The notes under the pieces: model-generated
Told to the model about the DNA's origin: nothing
The model's input: the letters and a program-made list of their open reading frames with translations, nothing else
The model's database searches: none
Translations under genes and position numbers: made by a program
In this document: one piece after another, positions 26,273 through 32,972 of the stretch
How positions within the stretch are numbered: position 1 is the first letter of the stretch
Layout: every line of letters starts with the position of its first letter
Source: Bacillota bacterium
GTDB taxonomy: Bacteria > Bacillota > Clostridia > Christensenellales > Christensenellaceae
Reading direction: 5' to 3'
Assembly: GCA_023393165.1 (NCBI GenBank)
Contig: JAEWMJ010000032.1
Coordinates: forward strand, 1-64,000
DNA length: 64,000 nt

Positions 26273-26443
26273 TTACCAGCCCTCGTCGTCTTTTTTATAT
26301 TTGTCCTTCCTCTCCCCGTCCTGCCCGAACACCGCGCGGGCGCTTTCCGCCTGCGGATCGTGCTTTACCTTTTTGGACCGGAAAGCGCCGTCGTGTTTCT
26401 TATCGTTGGCCGTGCTTTTCATCTTGTTGCTTTTGCCCTTCAT
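26273..26443 (-). CDS. Small hydrophilic protein with FRSxKVxHxPQAxxAR core
   Basis: A 56-residue, very charged protein of unknown function, with the core FRSKKVKHDPQAESARAVFG. The ATG at 26443 has GGGAGG upstream. It shares most of its length with a second small gene at 29135-29296 (same KxDKMKSTA N-terminus, FRS-K core and VFGQDGE), showing a local duplication. No cysteine, no membrane segment. It forms an operon with the gene at 26456-26596 (12-bp gap). Short proteins with this look occur in Clostridia with spores, but I cannot give a role. Confidence 0.72.
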   Translation of the reverse strand: MKGKSNKMKSTANDKKHDGAFRSKKVKHDPQAESARAVFGQDGERKDKYKKDDEGW

Positions 26444-26455
26444 ACGGTAACCTCC

Positions 26456-26596
26456 CTATCTTCTGGTATTTGGCCCCAAGGCCTCTTTTTGCGTATTGTG
26501 TTCCTGGTTCTGGAATTCCGTCATTGCGGAGTGCGATTCCTTTAAATGGACCTTGTCAACCCTGTCCTTGTTTTTTTGTTTATTGTTCTTTGCCAT
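26456..26596 (-). CDS. Small hydrophilic Asn/Lys-rich protein
   Basis: A 46-residue protein, MAKNNKQKNKDRVDK at the start, rich in Asn, Gln, Lys and Glu. The ATG at 26596 follows GAGGTGATC, an excellent ribosome site, so the longer frame from 26647 is not the true start. It precedes the small protein gene at 26273-26443 by 12 bp. Composition is like small acid-soluble spore proteins of minor classes, but there is no match that I can defend. Function unknown. Confidence 0.65.
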   Translation of the reverse strand: MAKNNKQKNKDRVDKVHLKESHSAMTEFQNQEHNTQKEALGPNTRR

Positions 26597-26718
26597 AATG
26601 ATCACCTCGGAATTAGTATGGCATGAATAAATAACATTATCCCCCAAAATAAATGCTTTTAGCGTATTGGCAACCTCTACTATTTGATTTTTTGCGCAAA
26701 GAAATATAAAATGATTCT

Positions 26719-27360
26719 ATGAAAGAATACGTCCTCACCCAAGCCGCTCCCCAGATCCAATACCTGACCGCCGCCGACCCGCGGCTGGGCGCGCTGATCA
26801 AAAAAATCGGCGATATTTCCTATACCCTGTCAAGCGACCCGTTTTCTTTTTTGGTGAACACCATCGTCGGGCAGATGCTTTCCAAAAAGGTTTCCAATGC
26901 CATTTGCGCCCGGCTGACGGAAAAATGCGGCGGCGCAATCAGCACAGGCGCGATATCTTGCCTGGATGTGGATGATCTTCGTTTCATTGGTTTATCCAAT
27001 TCCAAGGCGAAATATATCCTGAATTTAACGGAAGCCGCCGTTTTGCGTAAAATAGATTTTGGCAAACTCCCGGAGCTGGATGACGCGGAAGTAATCGACG
27101 TCCTGACCTCTGTTCGCGGAATAGGCTTCTGGTCCGCAAAGATGTATTTGATTTTCACGCTCGGACGCGAGGACGTGCTGCCTTATGAGGATGGGGCTTT
27201 TCTTCAGTCCTATGAATGGATGTACGGCGTGAAAGGCGAGGGGGCAAAAGACATCCAGAAACGCTGCGCGGTATGGAAACCTTATTCGACCGCGGCGGCA
27301 AGATATCTGTACCGGGCGCTTGACGATGGACTCACGAAAAACCCGTTTTCAGGAGTCTGA
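26719..27360 (+). CDS. AlkA-like DNA-3-methyladenine glycosylase (HhH-GPD family)
   Basis: A 213-residue base-excision repair enzyme that removes alkylated purines. The helix-hairpin-helix LTSVRGIGFWSAKMYLIFTLG is followed by DVLPYEDGAF, which contains the expected catalytic Asp. The FLVNTIVGQMLSKKVSNAI stretch matches the first helical part of the family (usually IIxQQxS...A). It is short, lacking the N-terminal beta domain of E. coli AlkA, as in many Gram-positive enzymes. There is no cluster-binding Cys quartet, so it is not an endonuclease III. The ribosome site is weak; start ATG 26719 is the first in frame. It stands alone between two copies of the duplicated small-protein/Gre region. 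Confidence 0.85.
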   Translation: MKEYVLTQAAPQIQYLTAADPRLGALIKKIGDISYTLSSDPFSFLVNTIVGQMLSKKVSNAICARLTEKCGGAISTGAISCLDVDDLRFIGLSNSKAKYILNLTEAAVLRKIDFGKLPELDDAEVIDVLTSVRGIGFWSAKMYLIFTLGREDVLPYEDGAFLQSYEWMYGVKGEGAKDIQKRCAVWKPYSTAAARYLYRALDDGLTKNPFSGV

Positions 27361-27544
27361 GGTGCGCGGCGCTTAAGGCAGATCCGAAATCTGTCAATAA
27401 ACTTCTCTGCCCTTGGGCCTATCCGTCCGGTCCGGAAAGCGCCCGCTTCGCCAATTGATATTCCGATTCCAAATCAACCATGCTCTCTCAGTTCTGGTTC
27501 GATTTTACATTTAATTACGCTTAAAATATTAAATTACAGTTGAA
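27361..27544. other. Non-coding stretch before the Gre-like cluster
   Basis: Part of the 344-bp gap 27361-27704. I see no gene or clear terminator in this part. The rest of the gap carries the conserved operator and promoter of the cluster (27545-27619). Confidence 0.5.
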
Positions 27545-27619
27545 CCATTTAATTCATTTAAATGCAATTAAATGGCATCGGCATCCATTATTGACATCCT
27601 GTGGTAAATCTGTTATGCT
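27545..27619 (+). promoter_or_regulatory. Operator plus sigma-A promoter of the Gre-like cluster, copy 1
   Basis: A 31-bp inverted repeat (27545-27575, CCATTTAATT ... AATTAAATGG) lies 15 bp before TTGACA (27591-27596), which is 17 bp from TATGCT (27614-27619). The same arrangement, with the same spacings, is found before the third Gre-like gene at 29394-29468, so both parts are conserved and likely functional. The repeat is probably a binding site for an activator or repressor. Confidence 0.8.
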
Positions 27620-27704
27620 GTATATATAGTTTAATGGCATTTCGCTCCAGACTGCGAAGTGTCTTTTACTATACCCATTCATGCATTTTTAAAGGAGGCG
27701 GCAG

Positions 27705-28163
27705 ATGGCCATTCAATTAAAAAAACAAGCCTATGAAAAAATAATCCGGCATTTGGTTTTTATAGAAGAAAATAAAAATGATATTATGGATACGTTGCTG
27801 CATAATGGAACTTTTTCATCAAAACTCACATCCCATAGTTTCATTAAATCATATATAAAAAGGGTCGAGGCTGTCCTTACAAATATCACTTTAGTGGAAC
27901 AGGAGATGTTTTCCGAAGACTATAATTCTTTGCCGTTTATTATTATCGGCAGCAGCTTTACTTTAATAGATAAAAGCAAAACGCGCCATTTCTGCCGCCT
28001 GACATCCGATATCTATGGCAAAACAGCCGGAGCGGTCAACAATATTTATGCGTTTTCCGAATCGGGCGTTGAAATTCTGATGAAGGAAAAAAATGCGTCA
28101 TGCATACTCGATCTTGGCGGCGGCTTTGGAGAATACGTAATCAATAGCATAACTGTGTCATAA
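27705..28163 (+). CDS. Divergent GreA-like protein (coiled coil plus FKBP-like domain)
   Basis: A 152-residue protein. The N-terminal 65-70 residues form two long helices (EKIIRHLVFIEENKNDIMDTLL and IKSYIKRVEAVLTNITLVEQEMF) as in the RNA polymerase-channel finger of GreA. Residues from about 85 (LPFIIIGSSFTLID) follow the start of the GreA/GreB C-terminal FKBP-like domain. It shares this layout and IIGS motif with the genes at 28621 and 29585, though identity is low. I infer a secondary-channel binding factor that modulates transcription. AAAGGAGGCGGCAG gives a strong start at 27705. First gene of an operon with the rnk-like and second Gre-like genes (gaps 25 and 24 bp). Confidence 0.6.
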   Translation: MAIQLKKQAYEKIIRHLVFIEENKNDIMDTLLHNGTFSSKLTSHSFIKSYIKRVEAVLTNITLVEQEMFSEDYNSLPFIIIGSSFTLIDKSKTRHFCRLTSDIYGKTAGAVNNIYAFSESGVEILMKEKNASCILDLGGGFGEYVINSITVS

Positions 28164-28188
28164 GAATCTTTTTAACAAGGAGGTTATC

Positions 28189-28596
28189 ATGGTTCGTAAA
28201 ATATATATCACGAATTCGGACAAAACGAAATTGCAGGTATTAATTGACGACCTTATTAAAACCAATTTGGATGGAAAGGAATATGTCAAGGATCTGAATG
28301 CGGAATTGGAAAGGGCAATCATCGTTACCGATGATGACATCCCGCATAATGTGATTACCATGCATTCAAAAGTCCATCTTCTGATAGATCTTTCGGAAGA
28401 AGAAACGGTTACGCTTGTATACCCAAATGAGATCGATATAACCGGCAACAAAATTTCCGTGCTTTCCCCCATCGGAACGGCGATACTTGGTTATCGCGAA
28501 GGCGATATCATTGAGTGGAAGGTGCCGGACGGCATAGTAAAGATTCTTGTGAAAAAAGTTTTATATCAGCCTGAAGCCGCTCAAAACCTTTCATAG
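28189..28596 (+). CDS. rnk: Rnk-like GreA/GreB-family protein
   Basis: A 135-residue protein with a short N-terminal helical part and a C-terminal GreA/GreB-type FKBP domain: VTLVYPNEIDITGNKISVLSPIGTAILGYREGDIIEW closely follows the Rnk family (regulator of nucleoside diphosphate kinase). Rnk binds the RNA polymerase secondary channel and competes with Gre factors and DksA. The long finger helices of GreA are absent. AAGGAGG lies before the ATG at 28189. It lies between two divergent GreA-like genes in one operon. A short remnant of a second copy remains at 29536-29565. Confidence 0.85.
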   Translation: MVRKIYITNSDKTKLQVLIDDLIKTNLDGKEYVKDLNAELERAIIVTDDDIPHNVITMHSKVHLLIDLSEEETVTLVYPNEIDITGNKISVLSPIGTAILGYREGDIIEWKVPDGIVKILVKKVLYQPEAAQNLS

Positions 28597-28620
28597 GCTC
28601 TCATAAAAGAAGGTAAAAAT

Positions 28621-29079
28621 ATGACGACATTGACAAAAGAAATACATCGGTTCCTGGAACTGCACACTCTGGAACTTCAGAACAGCAAAATAAGCATCGC
28701 CAACCGTTACTTAACGGATTATGAAAAATATATTAAGGTGCTGAACTTTTTGAATTCTTACATCGGGACCATCGAAAAATACATTGACAAGGCTGGTATA
28801 GAAGCCGGAGAGCATTCTGCGCCTTTCGTTATCATAGGAAGCACTGTGGAAGTCGAGGATTTGGCGACGCAGAAAAAACACACTGTTATGGTTGAAAAAC
28901 CCGACACCGATTACGCAACGGCCGGTTGGGACAGCGGCTGTGAGTATGCGCCTTTTCTTTCGGCCGCAAGCCTGTCTTTGCTTTTCAAGGAAACAGGGCA
29001 ACAACTGACGCTGCAAGACGGTGAAGAAAACGAATATACCGGAAGAATTGAAAGAATTGATTATAATTTAAACTTATGA
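28621..29079 (+). CDS. GreA-like protein, paralogue of the gene at 29585
   Basis: A 152-residue protein. Residues 1-60 form a helical hairpin: EIHRFLELHTLELQNSKISI, tip TDYEKY, and IKVLNFLNSYIGTIEKYI. Residues about 68-150 form an FKBP-like C-terminal domain beginning FVIIGSTVEVEDLATQKKHT, with the usual Gre order (AAFLSAAS... LLFKETGQQLTLQDGEENEYTGRIERI). The tip carries Asp and Glu, as the catalytic tip of GreA does, though the context differs. Strongly similar to the protein encoded at 29585-30037. It probably enters the RNA polymerase secondary channel; cleavage activity is unproven. Third gene of the first operon. Confidence 0.65.
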   Translation: MTTLTKEIHRFLELHTLELQNSKISIANRYLTDYEKYIKVLNFLNSYIGTIEKYIDKAGIEAGEHSAPFVIIGSTVEVEDLATQKKHTVMVEKPDTDYATAGWDSGCEYAPFLSAASLSLLFKETGQQLTLQDGEENEYTGRIERIDYNLNL

Positions 29080-29134
29080 CTGCTTTTGGATAAATTCCCA
29101 AAAGGGCTCTTTAGTGCAACGGCCCTGCTTCTTA

Positions 29135-29296
29135 TCATTTTATTATCCTTTTTATGCTTATCTTCTCCCCGTCCTGCCCGAACACTGTCCGGGCGTTTTT
29201 TGCCTGCGGTCCGTGATTTACCTTCCCGGACCGGAAAGTACCGCCATGCCTTTTATCGCTGGCCGTGCTTTTCATTTTGTCACTTTTTGCCTTCAT
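29135..29296 (-). CDS. Small hydrophilic protein, paralogue of 26273-26443
   Basis: A 53-residue charged protein whose N-terminal 44 residues match the gene at 26273-26443 (MKxKSxKMKSTA, FRS-K, VFGQDGE). The C-terminus differs (KISIKRIIK), probably through a frame change near the end of the duplicated gene. The ATG at 29296 follows GGGAGG, so translation is plausible, but it may be decaying. It lies on the strand opposite the Gre-like genes, between the two copies of that cluster, as part of a segmental duplication. Confidence 0.6.
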   Translation of the reverse strand: MKAKSDKMKSTASDKRHGGTFRSGKVNHGPQAKNARTVFGQDGEKISIKRIIK

Positions 29297-29393
29297 ATAA
29301 TCGCCTCCCTATCTTATTAGTATGGCAAATGAACTGCGCATCAGCTTTTTACTTACATTTAATAGTTGGTGAAAATATTAAATTACAAATAAG

Positions 29394-29468
29394 CCATTAA
29401 ATTCTTTTAAATTCTATTAAATGGTAACTAGATCCATCATTGACATTGTGTGGTAATTGTAATATAAT
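29394..29468 (+). promoter_or_regulatory. Operator plus consensus sigma-A promoter, copy 2
   Basis: A 31-bp imperfect inverted repeat (29394-29424) lies 15 bp before TTGACA (29440-29445), then 17 bp, then TATAAT (29463-29468): a perfect consensus promoter. All spacings equal those at 27545-27619. It drives the third Gre-like gene. Confidence 0.85.
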
Positions 29469-29535
29469 ATTAATATATTCTTAATAATCTATGATGCAAT
29501 ATCATATACATGCCTTTTAAAAGGCGGTGGAAATT

Positions 29536-29565
29536 ATGGTTCGCAGGATCTGCAATAGATTCTGA
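29536..29565 (+). pseudogene. Remnant of a duplicated rnk gene (start only)
   Basis: ATGGTTCGCAGGATC and a Shine-Dalgarno-like AAGGCGGTGG upstream match the start of the intact rnk-like gene at 28189 (AAGGAGG, ATGGTTCGTAAAATA). After ten codons a TGA follows and the sequence resumes as the region before the next Gre-like gene (AAAAGAAGGTA, as at 28609). It is best read as an internal deletion of a second rnk copy. It could still be translated as a nine-residue leader peptide. Confidence 0.65.
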
Positions 29566-29584
29566 TAAAAAGAAGGTATATAAG

Positions 29585-30037
29585 ATGACAAGATATGTTA
29601 CAAAAGAGATGAACAGATTCCTCGAGCTGCATGCTTTGGAACTTCAGATCAATAAAATAAGAATTGTCAACCGTTACTTGGCGGATTATGAAAAGTATAT
29701 GCAGGTACTGAATTTTTTAAATTCTTATATAGGAACCATCGAAAAATATATTCATAAGGCGTATATAACAAACGGAGAGCAAGTTCCTCTTTTTGTTATT
29801 ATCGGCAGCATTGTGGAGATCCAGGATATATCAACGCAAAAAAAACATATTCTTATGATAAAAAAACCTGACGTTGAATACGCAACAACCGTTGAAAATA
29901 GCAGCTATGAAGATGTTCCCTTTCTCTCAGCGACAGGCAGGTCTTTACTTTTTAAAGAAGTAGGCCAAGATCTGATATTATATGAAGGGGAAGCGAATGA
30001 ATTTATCGGAAAAATTGAAAGAATCGATTATATTTAA
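29585..30037 (+). CDS. GreA-like protein, duplicate copy
   Basis: A 150-residue paralogue of the protein at 28621-29079: the same helical hairpin (RFLELHALELQINKIRIVN, tip ADYEKY, LNFLNSYIGTIEKYI) and the same FKBP-like domain from FVIIGSIVEIQD to GKIERIDY. The ATG at 29585 (MTRYVTKEMN) matches the paralogue start and follows AGAAGGT; the longer frame from 29510 runs through the rnk remnant and is rejected. It has its own copy of the operator and a perfect consensus promoter (29394-29468), so it is probably well expressed. Base composition is more AT-rich than the flanking metabolic genes, which may mean a foreign origin of the cluster. Confidence 0.68.
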   Translation: MTRYVTKEMNRFLELHALELQINKIRIVNRYLADYEKYMQVLNFLNSYIGTIEKYIHKAYITNGEQVPLFVIIGSIVEIQDISTQKKHILMIKKPDVEYATTVENSSYEDVPFLSATGRSLLFKEVGQDLILYEGEANEFIGKIERIDYI

Positions 30038-30349
30038 ATTTATGATCGCTGTTTCATGTTTTTTTTAGGTCATACATAATTAAATATCTTTCACCTTAAT
30101 TTAAACATCTTCTTGTCTTGTTATGCGGAATATTCTTGTTATAATGGAATATAGGTTCGGCTGGGCTTCTTTATCTCAATACACATGTTATTTTGAAATG
30201 CAAACAGAATAAAGCGCATATCAGATATCTCAGCGGCACATTTTATTTTTGCCTGATAGCCCGCAGCTGAAAAAACACATCATTTTGAGACTGTTAATTT
30301 AATATATGTTTACTATAACCGGATAAATAATTATAAGGAGGTATTTATT
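30038..30349. other. Intergenic region before the AIM24 gene
   Basis: 312 bp without a gene. A possible promoter is TTGTTA (30118-30123), 16 bp, TATAAT (30140-30145), leaving a leader of about 200 bases before the gene at 30350. No clear terminator for the Gre-like gene. Confidence 0.4.
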
Positions 30350-31018
30350 ATGAGATACGAGATTTTTGGCAGCAATCTGCCGGCTGTGACCATTTATCTG
30401 GACGCGGGTGAAAGTATTTTTACGCAGTCCGGCGGAATGACCTGGATGACGGACGACCTTAAGATGGAAACCAATGCGAAGGGCGGATTCGGGCGTATGT
30501 TTGCAGGCGAATCCATATTCATGGCAACGTATACGGCGCAAAGCCCAAATCAGAGCATGACCCTTGCCTCAACTTTTCCCGGCTCTATCATACCCCTGGA
30601 ACTGGCGCCCGGAAAAGAATACATCATCCAGAAAAGCGCGTTCCTTTGCGCGCAGCCCCAGGTCCAGCTGACCACCGAAATTATTAAAGGGCTTTCGGGC
30701 GGATTCTTCGGCGGCGAGGGCTTTGTACTGCAGCGCCTGAAAGGCAGCGGCCTTGCATTTTTGGAAATAGACGGGAGCGTTCGGGAAATCGAGCTGAAAG
30801 CGGGAGAAAAATTAAAAGTTGATACGGGAAACGTAGCTATTTATGAATCTTCCGTAACCTATGGCGTGGAGAGAATAAAGGGATTTAAAAACGTTCTTTT
30901 CGGCGGCGAGGGTTTGTTTTTAACTACGGTAACCGGACCGGGCAAGGTCTGGCTGCAAACCATGACCATACCGGGATTTGCTAAAATAATTTACCCGTTC
31001 CTGCCCAAAAGCAACTGA
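30350..31018 (+). CDS. AIM24 / TIGR00266 family protein
   Basis: A 222-residue soluble protein of the AIM24 (DUF124) family, made of beta-strand repeats. Features: SGGMTWMTDDLKMET at the N-terminus, FPGSIIPLELAPG, GGFFGGEGFVLQRLKGSG and the closing GPGKVWLQT. Its biochemical role is not established; yeast Aim24 is mitochondrial and bacterial members are of unknown function. The ATG at 30350 follows AAGGAGGT. It stands alone and converges with the decarboxylase operon, separated by a strong bidirectional terminator. Confidence 0.9.
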   Translation: MRYEIFGSNLPAVTIYLDAGESIFTQSGGMTWMTDDLKMETNAKGGFGRMFAGESIFMATYTAQSPNQSMTLASTFPGSIIPLELAPGKEYIIQKSAFLCAQPQVQLTTEIIKGLSGGFFGGEGFVLQRLKGSGLAFLEIDGSVREIELKAGEKLKVDTGNVAIYESSVTYGVERIKGFKNVLFGGEGLFLTTVTGPGKVWLQTMTIPGFAKIIYPFLPKSN

Positions 31019-31031
31019 AACTTATGTATAG

Positions 31032-31061
31032 AAAAAAACTGCTTTTGCAAGCAGTTTTTTT
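31032..31061. terminator. Bidirectional terminator between convergent genes
   Basis: Perfect 13-bp stem (31032-31044 with 31049-31061) with A7/T7 arms and the loop TTGC. It serves both the AIM24 gene and the decarboxylase operon. Confidence 0.9.
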
Positions 31062-31070
31062 CTGGGTTGA

Positions 31071-32204
31071 TTATTTGAACAGCGCAAGCAGTACGCCGGC
31101 TGCCACAGCGGAACCTATTACCCCGGCAACATTGGGACCCATTGCATGCATCAACAGGAAGTTGCGCGGATTTGCCTTTTGTCCTTCCACCTGAGAGACC
31201 CTTGCCGCCATCGGCACCGCGGATACGCCCGCCGATCCGATCAGCGGGTTGATCTTGCCCTTTGACAGGAAACACATCAGTTTCCCGATCAAGAGACCGC
31301 CCACCGAGCTGAAGGCAAATGCGAAGAGTCCAAGGCCTATGATCTTGAGGGTTTCGGGCTGCAGGAAGTTTTCGCCTACGGACGTCGCGCCCACAGTCAC
31401 ACCCAGGAAGATCGTAACGATATTGATGAGCGCGTTTTGCGCGGTATCCGAAAGCCGGTCCACGACCCCCGATTCACGGAAGATGTTGCCCAGCATCAGC
31501 ATGCCGATCAGCGGCGCTACCGGGGGCAAAAGCAGCACGCAGATAATTGTAACCACAATGGGGAAGCAAATCTTCTCCAATTTGGAAACCTTGCGCAATT
31601 GCTTCATCTCTATTTCGCGTTCTTTTTTAGTGGTTAAAAGCCTCATGAGAGGCGGCTGTATCAATGGGATCAGCGCCATATAGGAATACGCGGCGATCGC
31701 AATAGCGGGCAGCAACTTTGGCGCCAGCTTTGTCGTTAAAAAGATAGCCGTCGGACCATCCGCGCCGCCGATAATGCCGATGGACGCAGCCTCCTGGGGT
31801 GAAAATCCCAGAACGATTGCGAGAATAAACGCCATACCTATGCCGAACTGCGCGCCCGCGCCCATGAAAAGGCTGCTTGGCCGCGCGATCAGCGGTCCAA
31901 AATCCGTCATCGCGCCGATTCCAAGGAATATCAGCGAAGGATAGATTCCCAGATGGACGCCCTGATATAAGTAATATAACAAACCGCCCGGCTCGGACCC
32001 ACTCGGCTCGGCCATCAGCCCCGCTATGGGCAGATTGGCCAGCACCATGCCGAAAGCGATGGGCAAAAGCAGCAGGGGCTCGAATTTTTTAACGATCGCA
32101 AGATAGATGAATACGCTGGCGATGATAAGCATCACAAGATGCTGCCATGTGAACGCCGCGAATCCGGAATCCTGCCATATCTTTACCAATGCATCTGTAA
32201 ACAC
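31071..32204 (-). CDS. oadB: Na+-translocating decarboxylase, membrane beta subunit
   Basis: A 377-residue integral membrane protein with about ten helices. It couples decarboxylation of the carboxybiotin carried by the adjacent carrier protein to export of Na+. Family signatures: GFSPQEAASIGIIGGADGPT (the conserved Asp in GGADGPT is essential in known beta subunits) and GVTVGATSVGENFL. The start is a GTG at 32204 with GGGAGGAG upstream. It is the last gene of the operon alpha, gamma, biotin carrier, beta. The same beta subunit type serves oxaloacetate, methylmalonyl-CoA and glutaconyl-CoA decarboxylases; the alpha subunit in this operon points to oxaloacetate. Confidence 0.95.
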   Translation of the reverse strand: MFTDALVKIWQDSGFAAFTWQHLVMLIIASVFIYLAIVKKFEPLLLLPIAFGMVLANLPIAGLMAEPSGSEPGGLLYYLYQGVHLGIYPSLIFLGIGAMTDFGPLIARPSSLFMGAGAQFGIGMAFILAIVLGFSPQEAASIGIIGGADGPTAIFLTTKLAPKLLPAIAIAAYSYMALIPLIQPPLMRLLTTKKEREIEMKQLRKVSKLEKICFPIVVTIICVLLLPPVAPLIGMLMLGNIFRESGVVDRLSDTAQNALINIVTIFLGVTVGATSVGENFLQPETLKIIGLGLFAFAFSSVGGLLIGKLMCFLSKGKINPLIGSAGVSAVPMAARVSQVEGQKANPRNFLLMHAMGPNVAGVIGSAVAAGVLLALFK

Positions 32205-32216
32205 GTTTGCTCCTCC

Positions 32217-32615
32217 CTACTGCAGTATCAACAGGGTGTCGTCCGTTGCTACGGATGCTCCCTTTGTAACGATCACTTGCGCTATTTTTCCGTCGCGGGG
32301 CGCTCTGATCTCATTTTCCATCTTCATAGCTTCCAGTATTAACAGTAGGTCGCCTTTTTTGACGGATGCACCCGCTCCGGTTTTGATATCCAGGATCGTA
32401 CCCGGCATGGGCGATTTTACGGGTTCTCCTGCCGCGATCGCCGAGGAAGGTACGGCATTTGCAGCGGACGGCACCGCCGCCGGTACCGGCATAACTACCA
32501 CAGGTTCCAGTTCGGGATTGGGAGCGGAGACCTCAACCGTTTTTAAAAGGTTTGCGCGGCCCCGTTCCACTTCGACCTCGTATTCTTTATTGTTAATTCT
32601 AACGATATATTTCAT
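32217..32615 (-). CDS. Biotin carboxyl carrier protein of the decarboxylase pump
   Basis: A 132-residue biotin carrier. The C-terminal biotinyl domain has EAMKMENEIRAP with the biotin-accepting Lys98. The middle is an Ala/Pro-rich flexible linker (about 38-62) and the first 30 residues (MKYIVRINNKEYEVEVERG) form a small domain that attaches to the complex. It moves CO2 from the carboxyltransferase alpha subunit to the membrane beta subunit. It lies 12 bp upstream of oadB and 16 bp downstream of the gamma subunit. Linker composition resembles the glutaconyl-CoA and methylmalonyl-CoA decarboxylase carriers as well. Confidence 0.93.
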   Translation of the reverse strand: MKYIVRINNKEYEVEVERGRANLLKTVEVSAPNPELEPVVVMPVPAAVPSAANAVPSSAIAAGEPVKSPMPGTILDIKTGAGASVKKGDLLLILEAMKMENEIRAPRDGKIAQVIVTKGASVATDDTLLILQ

Positions 32616-32631
32616 GATTCCTTATCTCCGT

Positions 32632-32967
32632 TTAAATTTTTTGTTCCCGCAGCGAAATGGATTTAAAAACAAGTTCCGAAAGCGGGATGCCCGATTCATC
32701 GCTGACAATCGCCATAATCATGGCTGCGGTAGATTCGTCCAGTTTTTTCAGCTTGAGCGTGCCGGAAGAAAAATCATCCTCCGCATCCTGCGAAACATTC
32801 TGTATTGCTGCCGCAGCCTCTTCAGACACAGCCTTTTGCTCAGATTTTGTTCCGATCCGGCCAAGCCCCTTGGACAAAATCTTTATTATACCGCTCAGCA
32901 TGAACAGGACTGCGAATACCACGGCCATTACAAAGAGCATTACCAGTAAACCCTCAGGTACAGTCAT
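32632..32967 (-). CDS. oadG: Decarboxylase gamma subunit (OadG-like)
   Basis: A 111-residue protein with one N-terminal transmembrane helix (about 8-32) and a soluble tail. It ties the alpha subunit to the membrane beta subunit in Na+-pumping decarboxylases. I chose the ATG at 32967 (MTVPEG) because AGGAG lies eight bases upstream, inside the end of the alpha gene; an in-frame GTG at 32976 overlaps that site. The C-terminal part (SAAMIMAIVSDESGIPLSEL-like, variable) is shared with other clostridial gamma subunits. OadG proteins are poorly conserved, so position in the operon is an important part of this call. Confidence 0.82.
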   Translation of the reverse strand: MTVPEGLLVMLFVMAVVFAVLFMLSGIIKILSKGLGRIGTKSEQKAVSEEAAAAIQNVSQDAEDDFSSGTLKLKKLDESTAAMIMAIVSDESGIPLSELVFKSISLREQKI

Positions 32968-32972
32968 ATTAA

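Noticed and set aside
32632..32967. OadG as a truncated gene
   Set aside because: The length and single-helix layout are normal for gamma subunits, which are short.
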